Assembly (NCBI RefSeq): GCF_000412675.1
Contig: NC_021505.1
Location: forward strand, 3,900,501 to 3,964,500
Reading direction: 5' to 3'
DNA length: 64,000 nt
DNA from: Pseudomonas putida NBRC 14164
GTDB taxonomy: Bacteria; Pseudomonadota; Gammaproteobacteria; Pseudomonadales; Pseudomonadaceae
The notes beneath the pieces are model-generated. The model ran no database searches, was not told the origin of the DNA, and saw only the letters and a program-made list of their open reading frames with translations. How positions within the stretch are numbered: position 1 is the first letter of the stretch; each line of letters opens with the position of its first letter. The position numbers and the translations under genes are program-made. Positions 44,819 through 53,600 of this stretch are shown in pieces.

Positions 44819-47206
44819 ATGCAGCAAACGCCGTTGAAACTACTGATGGTCGAAGACAGCTCGATGGACGCCGAGCTTACCCTGATGCGTCTGGAGCGCA
44901 GCGGGCTGCATGTGCAGTCCCAGCTGGTATTCGACCATGTGGGTGTCGACCATGCCCTGCGCGAGGCCCGCTACGACCTGATCCTGTGCGACTGCGTGCT
45001 GCCGGGGTCGTCTGGCACCGAGGTGCTGGCCATTGCCCAACGCCTGGCACCGGACGTTCCGTTCATCTTCCTCTCCGGCATCTACGGCGAAGAGCACGCG
45101 GTGGAAATGATCCGCCTGGGCGCCACCGACTATGTGCTGAAGAAGAACCTGCCACTGCTGCCCAAGGCGGTACGCCGGGCGCTGACCGAAGTGCAGGAAC
45201 GCCAGCGCCGGCGCCGCGCCGAAGAGGCTCTGATCGACGTCGAGGCGCGGGCACGTATCGCCATCGACGCCGCCGGCATGGGCACCTGGGACCTGCGCCC
45301 GCAGGAAGGCCTGCTGCTGTGGGACGACCGCTGCAAGACCTTGTTCGGCCTGCCTACCAGCACCGAAATGAGCCTTGAGGTATTCCTCGGTGGCATCTAC
45401 CCCGATGACCTGCCAATGGTGCGTGAGGCGGTGGAATACGCCATGCGCCCGGAAAGCGGCGGCCGCTACCGCGTCGAATTTCGCATCGCGCAACCCAACG
45501 GCCTGGAGCCGCGCTGGTTGCTCAGCAGCGGCCAGAGCCAGTTCGTCGATGGCCAGTGCGTGCGCTTTTCCGGCGTGCTGCAGGACATCCACACCCAGCG
45601 CCTGGCCACACAGGCGCTGCGTCAGCTCAACGAGATGCTGGGGGAGAGGGTCGAACGCCGCACCCGCGAACGCGACCGTGCCTGGGAGCTGTCGCAGGAC
45701 CTGCTGGCGGTGCTGAACAAGGACCTGACCCCAGTTGCACTCAACCCCGCCTGGGAAGCCAGCCTGGGCTTCTCCCGCGAGCGCCTGAGCCAGTCGTCGT
45801 TGCTGCATCTGCTGCCCGAAGCCGACCAGGAACTACTGCTGACCGAACTGGCTGCCCTCGCCCATGGCCGTACCAGCGTACGTTTCGTCGGCCGCATCCT
45901 GCATGCCGGCGGCCAGCAGCGCTGGCTATCGTGGGTGGTGGTGCCGGAAGACACGCTGCTGTATGTGGTGGCACGCGACATCACCAGCGAGCGCGAAGCC
46001 GCCCTGGGCTTGGCAGAAGCCAACGCCCGCCTGCGCGAACAGATCAACGAACGCGAGCGCATCGAGGCGGCGCTGCAGCAGATGCAGCGGCTCGAAGCCG
46101 TCGGTCAGCTGACCGCTGGCGTGGCCCACGACTTCAACAACCTGTTGACGGTGATCCTTACCGGCGCCAGCTTTCTTGAGCGCGACCTGGCCAAGGCCAA
46201 CCTGGACAAGGCCCGTACGCGGCTCACCCACATCCGTGAGGCGGGCGAGCGTGGCGCCAAGCTGACCTCGCAGCTGCTGGCATTTTCCCGCCGCCAGCGC
46301 CTGGAGCCGGTAGCGCTCAACCTCAACCAGACCCTGGCCGGCCTGGAAGAGCTGTTGCGCCGCACACTGGGTGGCAACGTCTCGGTGCGCCTGGACCTGG
46401 ACCAGGCCCTGTGGCACGCACTGACCGACCCCACCCAGACCGAGATGATCATCCTCAACCTGGCGATCAATGCCCGCGATGCCATGCCTGACGGCGGCCA
46501 GCTGACCCTGACCACCCGCAACACCCGCATTGACAACCGCCCGCAACGCCCGGAAGACCCGGACCCGGGCGAGTACGTGATGCTGAGCATCCGCGATACC
46601 GGCTGCGGCATGAGCGAAGACGTGCTGGCCAAGGTGTTCGAGCCGTTCTTTACCACCAAGGACATCGGCAAGGGCTCGGGCCTGGGCCTGGCCCAGGTGT
46701 TCGGCTTCGCCAAGCAGTCCGGGGGTGGTGTACGCATCGATACCTCCCCGGGCCGCGGCACGCAGGTGGCGGTGTACTTGCCCGCCGTAAAGGACCAGAT
46801 CGTGAGCGAGCCGGTGATCCCGCCGCTCGGCCAGCCGGTCAGCGACAGCGGCCGCAACCGCACGGTGTTGCTGGTGGATGATGACCATCTGGTGCGGGAC
46901 TTGCTTGGCGATGTGTTGCGCCAATATGGCTACCAGGTGCGACAGGCGCACAGCGGCGAACAGGCGTTGGCCTTGCTGGACGACGAGATCGACCTGCTGC
47001 TTACCGATTTCGCCATGCCCGAGTTCAACGGCGCGCAACTGGCGCTGGCGGCACGCGAACGGTACCCGCGCCTGCCGGTGGTGTTCCTGACTGGCTATGC
47101 GGAGTTGCAGGGGCTGGAGTTGCCGGGCAGCGTGGTGGTTCAGAAACCGGCGCAAGCGGATGAACTCGCCAGGGTGCTGAACGAGATGCTGGGCATTGCC
47201 GGGTAA
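44819..47206 (+). CDS. Hybrid sensor kinase with two receiver domains
   Basis: The 795-residue protein starts 13 bases after the regulator. The order is receiver (1-120, D58 in LILCDCVLPG), PAS (about 140-260, MGTWDLRPQEG), coiled segment, a second PAS-like region (about 290-400), HisKA (H437 in GVAHDFNNLL), HATPase (INARDAMPDGG, GSGLGLAQ) and a C-terminal receiver (D730 in LLTDFAMPEFNG). There is no membrane span, so it is cytoplasmic. It could receive phosphate from the phytochrome system at its N-terminal receiver and continue a relay. A hairpin follows the stop. Confidence 0.95.
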   Translation: MQQTPLKLLMVEDSSMDAELTLMRLERSGLHVQSQLVFDHVGVDHALREARYDLILCDCVLPGSSGTEVLAIAQRLAPDVPFIFLSGIYGEEHAVEMIRLGATDYVLKKNLPLLPKAVRRALTEVQERQRRRRAEEALIDVEARARIAIDAAGMGTWDLRPQEGLLLWDDRCKTLFGLPTSTEMSLEVFLGGIYPDDLPMVREAVEYAMRPESGGRYRVEFRIAQPNGLEPRWLLSSGQSQFVDGQCVRFSGVLQDIHTQRLATQALRQLNEMLGERVERRTRERDRAWELSQDLLAVLNKDLTPVALNPAWEASLGFSRERLSQSSLLHLLPEADQELLLTELAALAHGRTSVRFVGRILHAGGQQRWLSWVVVPEDTLLYVVARDITSEREAALGLAEANARLREQINERERIEAALQQMQRLEAVGQLTAGVAHDFNNLLTVILTGASFLERDLAKANLDKARTRLTHIREAGERGAKLTSQLLAFSRRQRLEPVALNLNQTLAGLEELLRRTLGGNVSVRLDLDQALWHALTDPTQTEMIILNLAINARDAMPDGGQLTLTTRNTRIDNRPQRPEDPDPGEYVMLSIRDTGCGMSEDVLAKVFEPFFTTKDIGKGSGLGLAQVFGFAKQSGGGVRIDTSPGRGTQVAVYLPAVKDQIVSEPVIPPLGQPVSDSGRNRTVLLVDDDHLVRDLLGDVLRQYGYQVRQAHSGEQALALLDDEIDLLLTDFAMPEFNGAQLALAARERYPRLPVVFLTGYAELQGLELPGSVVVQKPAQADELARVLNEMLGIAG

Positions 47207-47227
47207 TTCGGGAAAGCACAAACCTTG

Positions 47228-47257
47228 GCAGGAGCGGCCCGGCAAGGCCGCTCCTGC
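47228..47257. terminator. GC-rich hairpin after the hybrid kinase
   Basis: GCAGGAGCGGCC (47228-47239) pairs perfectly with GGCCGCTCCTGC (47246-47257) around CGGCAA. No T-run follows, so it may be a REP-type transcript end. Confidence 0.65.
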
Positions 47258-47293
47258 AAGAATCGTGTGACGGAATTAAAAATACGGAAACGA

Positions 47294-47326
47294 CAAAACC
47301 CAGCGCTTATCTTTCTAAGCACCGGG
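47294..47326 (-). terminator. Intrinsic terminator of the tRNA-Gln transcript
   Basis: On the minus strand CCCGGTGCTTA pairs with TAAGCGCTGGG (two G-U pairs) around GAAAGA, and TTTTG follows. It lies about 25 bases past the tRNA 3' end. Confidence 0.75.
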
Positions 47327-47350
47327 CGATATACGTTTGAAACTGGAAAA

Positions 47351-47425
47351 TGGCAGGGGCGGCTGGATTCGAACCAACGCATGGCAGGATCAAAACCTGC
47401 TGCCTTACCGCTTGGCGACGCCCCT
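47351..47425 (-). tRNA. tRNA-Gln (anticodon TTG)
   Basis: The minus strand reads a full cloverleaf of 75 bases including an encoded CCA. The 7-base acceptor stem is AGGGGCG/CGCCCCT with discriminator G, the D-arm has GCCAAGCGGTAAGGC, the anticodon stem GCAGG/CCTGC encloses TTTTGAT with anticodon TTG, and GGTTCGAATCC is the T-arm. It decodes CAA (Gln). The gene is on the minus strand between the hybrid kinase and a small DUF465 gene, with a terminator 25 bases downstream. Confidence 0.97.
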
Positions 47426-47685
47426 GTATCGGATGCAGCATTCGCTGCTCTGACAATTCCAACTGGGTGACAACTGGGTTGTTGTCTTGGAATGCGCGGC
47501 ACTTTAACAACAAAGTTTTCATCTGTGAACCCCCTGATGAAAAAAAATTGTCAAAAAACAGCGGGTTAGTCATTTCGGCGGTTTGTGCAGTGACCATCCG
47601 TCGCTTTCCCCCCGCTTCGCTTCAACACAATCGCATTCCTCCCTTCAAATCTATTGAGCCAATTGCATTGACCAAGGAGGACCCC

Positions 47686-47928
47686 ATGCCTGTCTCTCAC
47701 GACCTGTACCAGGACCTGCACTACCCTCGCGAAATCGTCCAGCAGCGCCGCCAGCAGGACAAAGCGCTGGATCGGCTGCTGGACGAGTACATGGACATCG
47801 ACAACCAGGTGCTAGCCGCCGAATCGATCTCGGCGGGCAACTTCGTTGACGAAGACCTGCGCCACCTCAAGGAGCGCCGCCTGGCGGTGAAATACATGAT
47901 CGAGCGCCAACTGGAACGTAAAGCCTAG
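47686..47928 (+). CDS. Small DUF465 (YdcH-like) protein
   Basis: The 80-residue protein follows an AAGGAGG ribosome site. Its sequence has the helix-hairpin pattern of DUF465/YdcH (VSHDLYQDLHYP start, DRLLDEYMDIDNQVLAAES, LRHLKERRLAVKYMIERQL). These small helical cytoplasmic proteins are widespread and their function is unknown. It stands alone between the tRNA and zapE. Confidence 0.85.
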   Translation: MPVSHDLYQDLHYPREIVQQRRQQDKALDRLLDEYMDIDNQVLAAESISAGNFVDEDLRHLKERRLAVKYMIERQLERKA

Positions 47929-48055
47929 GCAATGCAGGTGTGCAGCCAGACCTATCGCATCAGGTGATCATTGCCGATCACTTTCTGTATTAGTCAAAAT
48001 GGCTGCCCTCGGGCAAGCTGCGCGCTGCCCCGTCATCGCCCAAGGAGCTTTGCTT

Positions 48056-49126
48056 TTGTCTGCCTGGATCCCTGCCCCACTGCGCCAGCTTGGCCAGCGC
48101 CTGCGCGGCGCCACCGCCAACCAGAGCGAACTGCTCGACTGGTTCGAGGACAAAGCCCGAAGCCGCGGTTACCAGCTGAGTGACGGCCAGCGACGGGTGA
48201 TCCACTGCATGGCCGAACAACTGGCACTGCTCGAACAAGGGCAGCCACGCAGCCTGTACCTGTACGGTTCGGTGGGGCGCGGCAAGAGCTGGCTGCTGGA
48301 CGGGTTCTTCCAGGCGGTGCCGGTTGAAGCAAAGCGCCGCCTGCACTTTCATGATTTTTTTGCCCGCCTGCACCAGGGCATGCACCGCCACCGGGCGCTG
48401 GACGATGCGCTGGGCGCAACCCTCGACGAACTGGTGGGTGGCTGCCAGGTGTTGTGCTTCGACGAATTCCACGTGCATGACATCGGCGATGCCATGCTGC
48501 TTACTCGCCTGTTCAACGCCCTGTTCGCCCGCGGCGTGTTCCTGCTGGTGACCTCCAACTACGCGCCCGAAGGGCTGCTGCCCAACCCGCTGTACCACGA
48601 GCGTTTCCTGCCGGTGATCCGCCTGATCAACGGGCGCATGCAGGTTCTGGAAGTGGGTGGCGGCACCGATTTTCGCAGCTTGCCGGCCAACCGCGAGCAC
48701 CAGCGGTTTACCCAAGGCCACTATGTATGGCCGGGGACGGCAGCGCAGCGCCAGGTACTTGGCGTGCCGGACGAGCAGCCGGTAATGCTTGAAGTGAACA
48801 AACGCCCGCTGCGCGCACTGGCCATCGATGGCCGGCGGGTGGTGCTTGGCTTTGACGACTTGTGCGAAAAGGCCACGGCGGTGATCGACTACCTGGTGCT
48901 GGCGCAGGAGTACGATGAATGGATCATCGATGGGCTGGATGACCTGGCGCAGTGTTCGCTGGCGGCGCAGCAGCGCTTCGTCAACCTGGTGGATGTGCTG
49001 TATGACCAGGACCGACAGGTGACAGTGGTTGGTAAACGGCCGCTGGAAGAGAGCCTGGGCGGGCCGCTTGCCGACCTGATGCGGACCCGCAGCCGGTTGG
49101 GGCAACTGCACCAGGTAGCCCCCTAG
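48056..49126 (+). CDS. zapE: Cell division ATPase ZapE (AFG1 family)
   Basis: The protein has 356 residues from a TTG start at 48056, which has AAGGAG eight bases upstream; an ATG at 47999 would give 375 residues but lacks a ribosome site. It has Walker A GSVGRGKS (K77), Walker B LCFDEFHVHD, and the family-specific RLINGRMQ and GGGTDFR segments. ZapE is an ATPase that acts at the Z-ring, especially under low oxygen or heat, and its mitochondrial homologue AFG1 helps assemble respiratory complexes. It appears to be monocistronic. Confidence 0.95.
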   Translation: MSAWIPAPLRQLGQRLRGATANQSELLDWFEDKARSRGYQLSDGQRRVIHCMAEQLALLEQGQPRSLYLYGSVGRGKSWLLDGFFQAVPVEAKRRLHFHDFFARLHQGMHRHRALDDALGATLDELVGGCQVLCFDEFHVHDIGDAMLLTRLFNALFARGVFLLVTSNYAPEGLLPNPLYHERFLPVIRLINGRMQVLEVGGGTDFRSLPANREHQRFTQGHYVWPGTAAQRQVLGVPDEQPVMLEVNKRPLRALAIDGRRVVLGFDDLCEKATAVIDYLVLAQEYDEWIIDGLDDLAQCSLAAQQRFVNLVDVLYDQDRQVTVVGKRPLEESLGGPLADLMRTRSRLGQLHQVAP

Positions 49127-49144
49127 CACCGCATTGCCCGCCCC

Positions 49145-49238
49145 GGCCTCATCGCCGGCAAGCCGGCTCCCATAGGTACCGCGCAGGCTTCAGCGCCTGG
49201 GGTCAACCTGTGGGAGCTGGCTTGCCGGCGATGAGGCC
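49145..49238. repeat. REP pair
   Basis: GGCCTCATCGCCGGCAAGCC at 49145 has its inverse at the end of 49238 (GGCTTGCCGGCGATGAGGCC), with the following CCCATAGGT/ACCTGTGGG pairing with a mismatch. It is closely related to the pair at 16012 and lies between convergent zapE and prpE. Confidence 0.9.
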
Positions 49239-49253
49239 CTGAAGGTCAAAGCA

Positions 49254-51143
49254 TCAACCCGCCCTGGGCAAATCCGCCAGCACCGCCTCGATCTCCCCCA
49301 GCACCGCCGGGTCATCCAGGGTCGAAGGCGGTACATAGTCCTGCCCGTCGGCAATCTTGCGCAGCACCGCGCGCAAGATTTTCCCCGAGCGGGTCTTGGG
49401 CAGCCGCTTCACCAGCCGAACCCGGTTGAAACAGGCCAGCGGGCCAATCGCTTCGCGCACGCTGCCCACCAGGTCTACCAGCAACTGCGCCTCGGCAATG
49501 CCCTCGCCGTCCTTGAGCACAACGAGCGCCAACGGCACTTGCCCCTTGATTTCATCGTGCACGCCAATCACCGCACACTCGGCCACCGCCGGGTGGCAGG
49601 CCACCAGGTCCTCCATTTCGCCCGTGGACAGCCGGTGGCCAGAGACATTGATCACGTCATCCGTGCGCCCCATGATGTAGACGAAACCGTCATCATCCAG
49701 AAAGCCGCCGTCACCCGTGTGGTAATACCCCGGGTAAGTGCGCAGGTAAGCCTGCAAATAACGCTCGTGATCGCCCCACAGGGTCTGGCTGCACCCAGGC
49801 GGCAATGGCAAGGCAATGACGATCGAGCCCTGGTGGTTGGGGCCCAGCAAATGGCCCTCGTCATCCACCACACGTACGTAATAGCCCGGAACCGCCCGGT
49901 TGCTTGAACCCGGTTTCGCCGCACTGCCGTCCAGCCCCACGCAGGGCGCGGTGACCGGCCAGCCGGTTTCAGTCTGCCACCAGTGGTCGTGCACCGGCTT
50001 GCCGCTGACCCGCTCCAGCCATTCATGGGTGCTGGAATCGAGCTTCTCACCCGCCAGGAACAGTTGGCGCAGCGAGCTGAGGTCGTGCTTGCGGATCAGT
50101 TCGCCCTCCGGGTCTTCCTTGCGGATGGCACGCATGGCGGTGGGCGCACAGAACAGCGCGTTGACCTTGTATTGTTCCACCACCCGCCAGTAGGCCGAGG
50201 CGTCCGGCGTGCGGATCGGTTTGCCTTCGTAGAACACCGTGGTGCAGCCGCTCATCAGCGGCCCATAGACGATCAGCGAATGGCCGACCACCCACCCCAC
50301 ATCGGAAATGCCCCACCACACGTCCCCGGCCTGCATGCCGTAGATATGGCGCATGGCATAGCATAGCGCCACGGCATTGCCGCCATTTTCGCGGACGATG
50401 CCCTTGGGTTTGCCGGTGGTGCCAGAGGTGTACATGATGTACAGCGGGTCGCCCGCATCCAGCTCGACCGGTGCCACCGGCTGGGCGCCGACCAAGGCTA
50501 CCTGCCAGTCCAGGTCGCGGCCTGGCTGCAGCTGCGCCTGCGCCTGCGGCCGTTGCAGCACCAGCACATTGCGCGGCTGGTGGCGGGCCAGTTGCAGGGC
50601 GCGGTCGACCAGCGGCTTGTAGGCAATCACCTTGTCGAATTCCAGCCCGCAGGATGCCGTCAGCAGCAGCGTGGGCCGGGCGTCATCGATGCGCAGGGCC
50701 AGCTCGTTGGCGGCAAAGCCGCCGAACACCACCGAATGCACCGCGCCAATCCGCGCGCAGGCCAGCATGGCCATGGCCGCTTGCGGCACCATGGGCATGT
50801 AGATGATCACCCCATCGCCCTTTTCCACCCCCAGCTGGCGCAGCAAACCGGCCAGGCGCGCCACTTCGTCGCGCAAGTGGTTGTAGGTGTAGGCCTGCTG
50901 CACGCCGGTGACCGGCGAATCGTAGATCAGCGCCACCTGCTCGCCACGGCCCAGCTCGATCTGGTGGTCGAGGGCCAGGTAGCAACTGTTCAGACGGCCA
51001 TCGGCGAACCAGCGGTGGGTACCGTCGGCATTGTCTTGCAGGGTCAGGGCAGGCTTGCGGTGCCAGGCCAGGTGCGCGGCCTGTTCCGCCCAGAAAGCGG
51101 CAGGGTCGGAAATGGAATGGGCGTAGCTGTGCTGGTAGCTCAT
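49254..51143 (-). CDS. prpE: Propionyl-CoA synthetase (acyl-CoA synthetase family)
   Basis: The 629-residue protein has all core motifs of the acetyl-CoA synthetase family: YTSGTTGKPKG (P-loop), WWQTETGWPV, YHTGDGGFLDDDGFVYIMGRTDDVINVSGHRL, and the catalytic lysine K588 in KTRSGK. The N-terminus (MSYQHSYAHSISDPAAFWAEQA) and the length are those of PrpE rather than Acs (about 650). It makes propionyl-CoA from propionate, CoA and ATP. The methylcitrate genes prpF-prpD lie about 10 kb away in this window, and a LysR gene is divergent next to it. Confidence 0.93.
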   Translation of the reverse strand: MSYQHSYAHSISDPAAFWAEQAAHLAWHRKPALTLQDNADGTHRWFADGRLNSCYLALDHQIELGRGEQVALIYDSPVTGVQQAYTYNHLRDEVARLAGLLRQLGVEKGDGVIIYMPMVPQAAMAMLACARIGAVHSVVFGGFAANELALRIDDARPTLLLTASCGLEFDKVIAYKPLVDRALQLARHQPRNVLVLQRPQAQAQLQPGRDLDWQVALVGAQPVAPVELDAGDPLYIMYTSGTTGKPKGIVRENGGNAVALCYAMRHIYGMQAGDVWWGISDVGWVVGHSLIVYGPLMSGCTTVFYEGKPIRTPDASAYWRVVEQYKVNALFCAPTAMRAIRKEDPEGELIRKHDLSSLRQLFLAGEKLDSSTHEWLERVSGKPVHDHWWQTETGWPVTAPCVGLDGSAAKPGSSNRAVPGYYVRVVDDEGHLLGPNHQGSIVIALPLPPGCSQTLWGDHERYLQAYLRTYPGYYHTGDGGFLDDDGFVYIMGRTDDVINVSGHRLSTGEMEDLVACHPAVAECAVIGVHDEIKGQVPLALVVLKDGEGIAEAQLLVDLVGSVREAIGPLACFNRVRLVKRLPKTRSGKILRAVLRKIADGQDYVPPSTLDDPAVLGEIEAVLADLPRAG

Positions 51144-51238
51144 ATCGAAGGGAACCCGGTACTTGTTGTTATTGAAGGGCGAAACCTGAGTATGGACCGC
51201 TACACCCGCGCCGCCATGGGACTAAAGTCACAACCGAC

Positions 51239-51252
51239 CTGCAAATTTGCAG
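51239..51252. promoter_or_regulatory. Perfect 14-bp palindrome in the prpE/LysR control region
   Basis: CTGCAAATTTGCAG is an exact palindrome centred between 51245 and 51246, 70 bases before the LysR start and about 95 bases before prpE. Its place in a divergent region suggests an operator, probably for the LysR protein; this is inferred. Confidence 0.55.
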
Positions 51253-51322
51253 ACAACGCAAAAGCGCCCCATAACGGTGCAAAGCTTCTAGAATAGGCCA
51301 CCCTTCAGCCACCGAGCAGCCC

Positions 51323-52189
51323 ATGGATATCGATCAGGCCCGAACCTTCCTGGAAATCGTGCGTTGCGGCAGCCTGGTCGCCGCCGCCGAACGCCTGTTC
51401 GTGTCACAGACGGCAATTACCGCCCGGGTGCAGCGTTTGGAGCAGCAACTGGGCTGCCAGCTATTTGTGCGCAGCCGCAACGGCGCCAGCCTGACCAGCG
51501 ACGGTGAAGCATTCGTCAGTTACGCCAACCAGCTGGTACAAACCTGGGAAGCGGCGCGGCGCGACCTGCCGCTGCCCGAGGGCTGCCAGCAAGTGCTGCA
51601 TGTGGGGGGAGAAGTGAGCCTGGGCAACCCGATGATGCTTGACTGGATCAGTGCCCTGCACCGTGAGCTGCCCAGCCATGCCATCCGCAGCGAGGTAAGC
51701 GACGGCGAGTCGCTGCTGCGCAAGGTCGAGATGGGTTTGCTGGACGCTGCGCTGGTGTATCAGCCGACCTACGGGCCAGGCCTGCAGGTGGAACAGTTGA
51801 TGGAAGAAAAGCTGATCCGCGTGCGCCGGGTGGACCAGCCAGAGCCTTACATCTACATCGACTGGGGCGAGGCCTTCCGCCGCCAGCACGATGCCGCCCT
51901 GCCCGATTGCGCCCGCCCGGCGCTCAGCTTCAACCTGGGCCCCCTGGCCTTGCAGTTCATTCTCGATCAGGGCGGCAGCGGTTACTTCCGCACGCGCGTG
52001 GTGCAGGCGTACCTGGACAGCGGCGTGTTCGAGCGGGTACCGCAGGCGCCGGAGTTCACCTACCCGACCTTCCTGGTGTACCCACGCAAACGCGACAGCG
52101 AAGCCCTGCAACAGGCCTTCGTCATCCTGCGCCAGCTGGTAGCCGCCGGCGCCAGCGACTGGTCACAACGCTGGGACCCGGTTATCTGA
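51323..52189 (+). CDS. LysR-family transcriptional regulator
   Basis: The 288-residue protein begins with the LysR helix-turn-helix (MDIDQARTFLEIVRCGSLVAAAERLFVSQTAITARVQRLEQQLG-like, residues 1-44 or so) followed by a periplasmic-binding-fold effector domain (about 85-285). It is divergent from prpE across 179 bases that hold a perfect palindrome, so it probably controls prpE and itself. Its 3' end overlaps the convergent HPP-CBS gene by 27 bases. The effector is unknown. Confidence 0.92.
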   Translation: MDIDQARTFLEIVRCGSLVAAAERLFVSQTAITARVQRLEQQLGCQLFVRSRNGASLTSDGEAFVSYANQLVQTWEAARRDLPLPEGCQQVLHVGGEVSLGNPMMLDWISALHRELPSHAIRSEVSDGESLLRKVEMGLLDAALVYQPTYGPGLQVEQLMEEKLIRVRRVDQPEPYIYIDWGEAFRRQHDAALPDCARPALSFNLGPLALQFILDQGGSGYFRTRVVQAYLDSGVFERVPQAPEFTYPTFLVYPRKRDSEALQQAFVILRQLVAAGASDWSQRWDPVI

Positions 52190-53317
52190 AGCCTCGGCGT
52201 TGCTGAGCAGCTGGCGCTTGAGGCCAGCGATCAGGTCGGTCTGGGTGATTACCCCCACCAGCTTGCCGGCATCGAGCACCGGCAGGCAATGCAGGCCCTG
52301 CTCGCACAACAACGGCAACAGGCGCTCCAGCGGATGCTGGCTACTGACACTGACCACCCGGCGGCTCATCACCTGCTCCATGCGTACCGCTTTGCGGCCG
52401 AACAGCCCGCGCCAGCTGAAGCGGCCACGCTGCATGGCCGGGCCAACCAGGTCGCTGAGGCTGACGATGCCCACCAGCTTGCCCTGCTGCAATACCGGCA
52501 GGGTTTTCAGGTGGTGGCTGGCCAGCATTTTCCAGGCCTGCTCAAGGGTGGTTTCGGGCGTGGCGAACTGCACATCGCGCGACATCACCGAACCCGCGGT
52601 AATACCGCCAAGGCTGCGCTGCAGGGCGTGCTGCTCGGTGGCGAGGATGATGCGTTCCAGCTCGTCACGGGTGACGTCGACGAACTCACCCAGCTCTTCC
52701 AGGGCCTGATCCAGGTCCTCGCCACGGATGCCGACCCGCTCACTGGGCAGGGGGTCGTGGGTATGGTGCACATCCTTGCGCGGCGCTACGCCTTTCGGGT
52801 AGCGCACACCGGTCAGGCGATTGTAGAGCACCGCCACGCTCACCAGGATCAGCGCGTTGAGCAGAATGGGCTCAAGCAGGTGATCACCCATGGCGGTCAG
52901 CCCCGAATCAGCCAGCACTGCGCTCACTGCCACCCCGCCACCCGGCGGGTGCAGGCAGCGCAGCAGGCACATCACCAGGATCGAGACGCCCAGGGCCGCT
53001 GCGGCCACCCACAGCTCCGGGCCGAAGCCCTGGCGCATGGCCAGGCCGACCGCGCCGGCCAGCGCGTAGCTGCCCAGCACTGGCCAAGGTTGGGCCAACG
53101 GGCCGGAATGCACGGCGAACACCAGCACTGCCGTGGCCGCCAGCGGGCCCAGCAGGTGCAAGGCGATGCCGGGGCCATAGGCCATGCTGGTCAGCCAGCC
53201 AGCGAGGAACAGACCGAGCAACGCACCGATACCGGCACGCAACCATTCTTTTGGAGAGGTATTCAGGGGCGCCGGCAACAGGCGCTGCAGGCGGTTTTCG
53301 GAACGCGAGGCAGACAT
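52163..53317 (-). CDS. HPP-family membrane protein with two CBS domains
   Basis: The 384-residue protein has an N-terminal HPP domain (about 25-180) of four membrane spans with the conserved HPPGG motif (LRCLHPPGGGVAV). The C-terminal half is a CBS pair: AGSVMSRDVQFATPETTLEQAWKML, then EQVMSRRVVSVSSQHPLERLL. HPP proteins are linked to nitrite or other small-ion transport in some organisms; CBS pairs usually sense adenine nucleotides. The substrate here is unknown. Its promoter region (53318-53600) holds a 23-base inverted repeat. Confidence 0.9.
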   Translation of the reverse strand: MSASRSENRLQRLLPAPLNTSPKEWLRAGIGALLGLFLAGWLTSMAYGPGIALHLLGPLAATAVLVFAVHSGPLAQPWPVLGSYALAGAVGLAMRQGFGPELWVAAAALGVSILVMCLLRCLHPPGGGVAVSAVLADSGLTAMGDHLLEPILLNALILVSVAVLYNRLTGVRYPKGVAPRKDVHHTHDPLPSERVGIRGEDLDQALEELGEFVDVTRDELERIILATEQHALQRSLGGITAGSVMSRDVQFATPETTLEQAWKMLASHHLKTLPVLQQGKLVGIVSLSDLVGPAMQRGRFSWRGLFGRKAVRMEQVMSRRVVSVSSQHPLERLLPLLCEQGLHCLPVLDAGKLVGVITQTDLIAGLKRQLLSNAEASDNRVPAL

Positions 53318-53501
53318 TGGGTAATCGGGGTCTTTGGTTTTTTCTGATTAAAAAGAAAGCCCAGCCGAGCTGGCCTGGGCCTCGTATTGCGCGTGCAATA
53401 CCACAAGGGGCTCCTTCCATGGAGAGATGGAAACCGCAGGGTTTCGTGGGGGGATTTTGCCGGGCGGGGGGGCATTTGGGCCAATTCAAAAAACTGCGGC
53501 T

Positions 53502-53524
53502 GTACTGCAATTTTTTTGCAGTAC
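53502..53524. promoter_or_regulatory. Inverted repeat operator-like element
   Basis: GTACTGCAA (53502-53510) and TTGCAGTAC (53516-53524) are exact inverse copies around five T. It lies about 185 bases before the HPP-CBS start. The inner CTGCAA/TTGCAG half-sites recall the palindrome at 51239. Confidence 0.5.
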
Positions 53525-53547
53525 TGATACGGCCTAGGCGGATTGGG

Positions 53548-53600
53548 CACACCTGTGGGAGCGGCCTCGTGTCGCGATGGGCCGCCTAGCGGCCCCGGCA
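53548..53600. repeat. REP half-element
   Basis: CTGTGGGAGCGGCC, GTGTCGCGAT and GGGCCGCC in this order match one arm of the REP pairs elsewhere. It ends at the stop of the sensor kinase gene. Confidence 0.6.

Noticed and set aside
47460..47481. Tandem CAACTGGGT copies near the tRNA
   Set aside because: Two short copies only; not a repeat array or att site, and no integrase is present.
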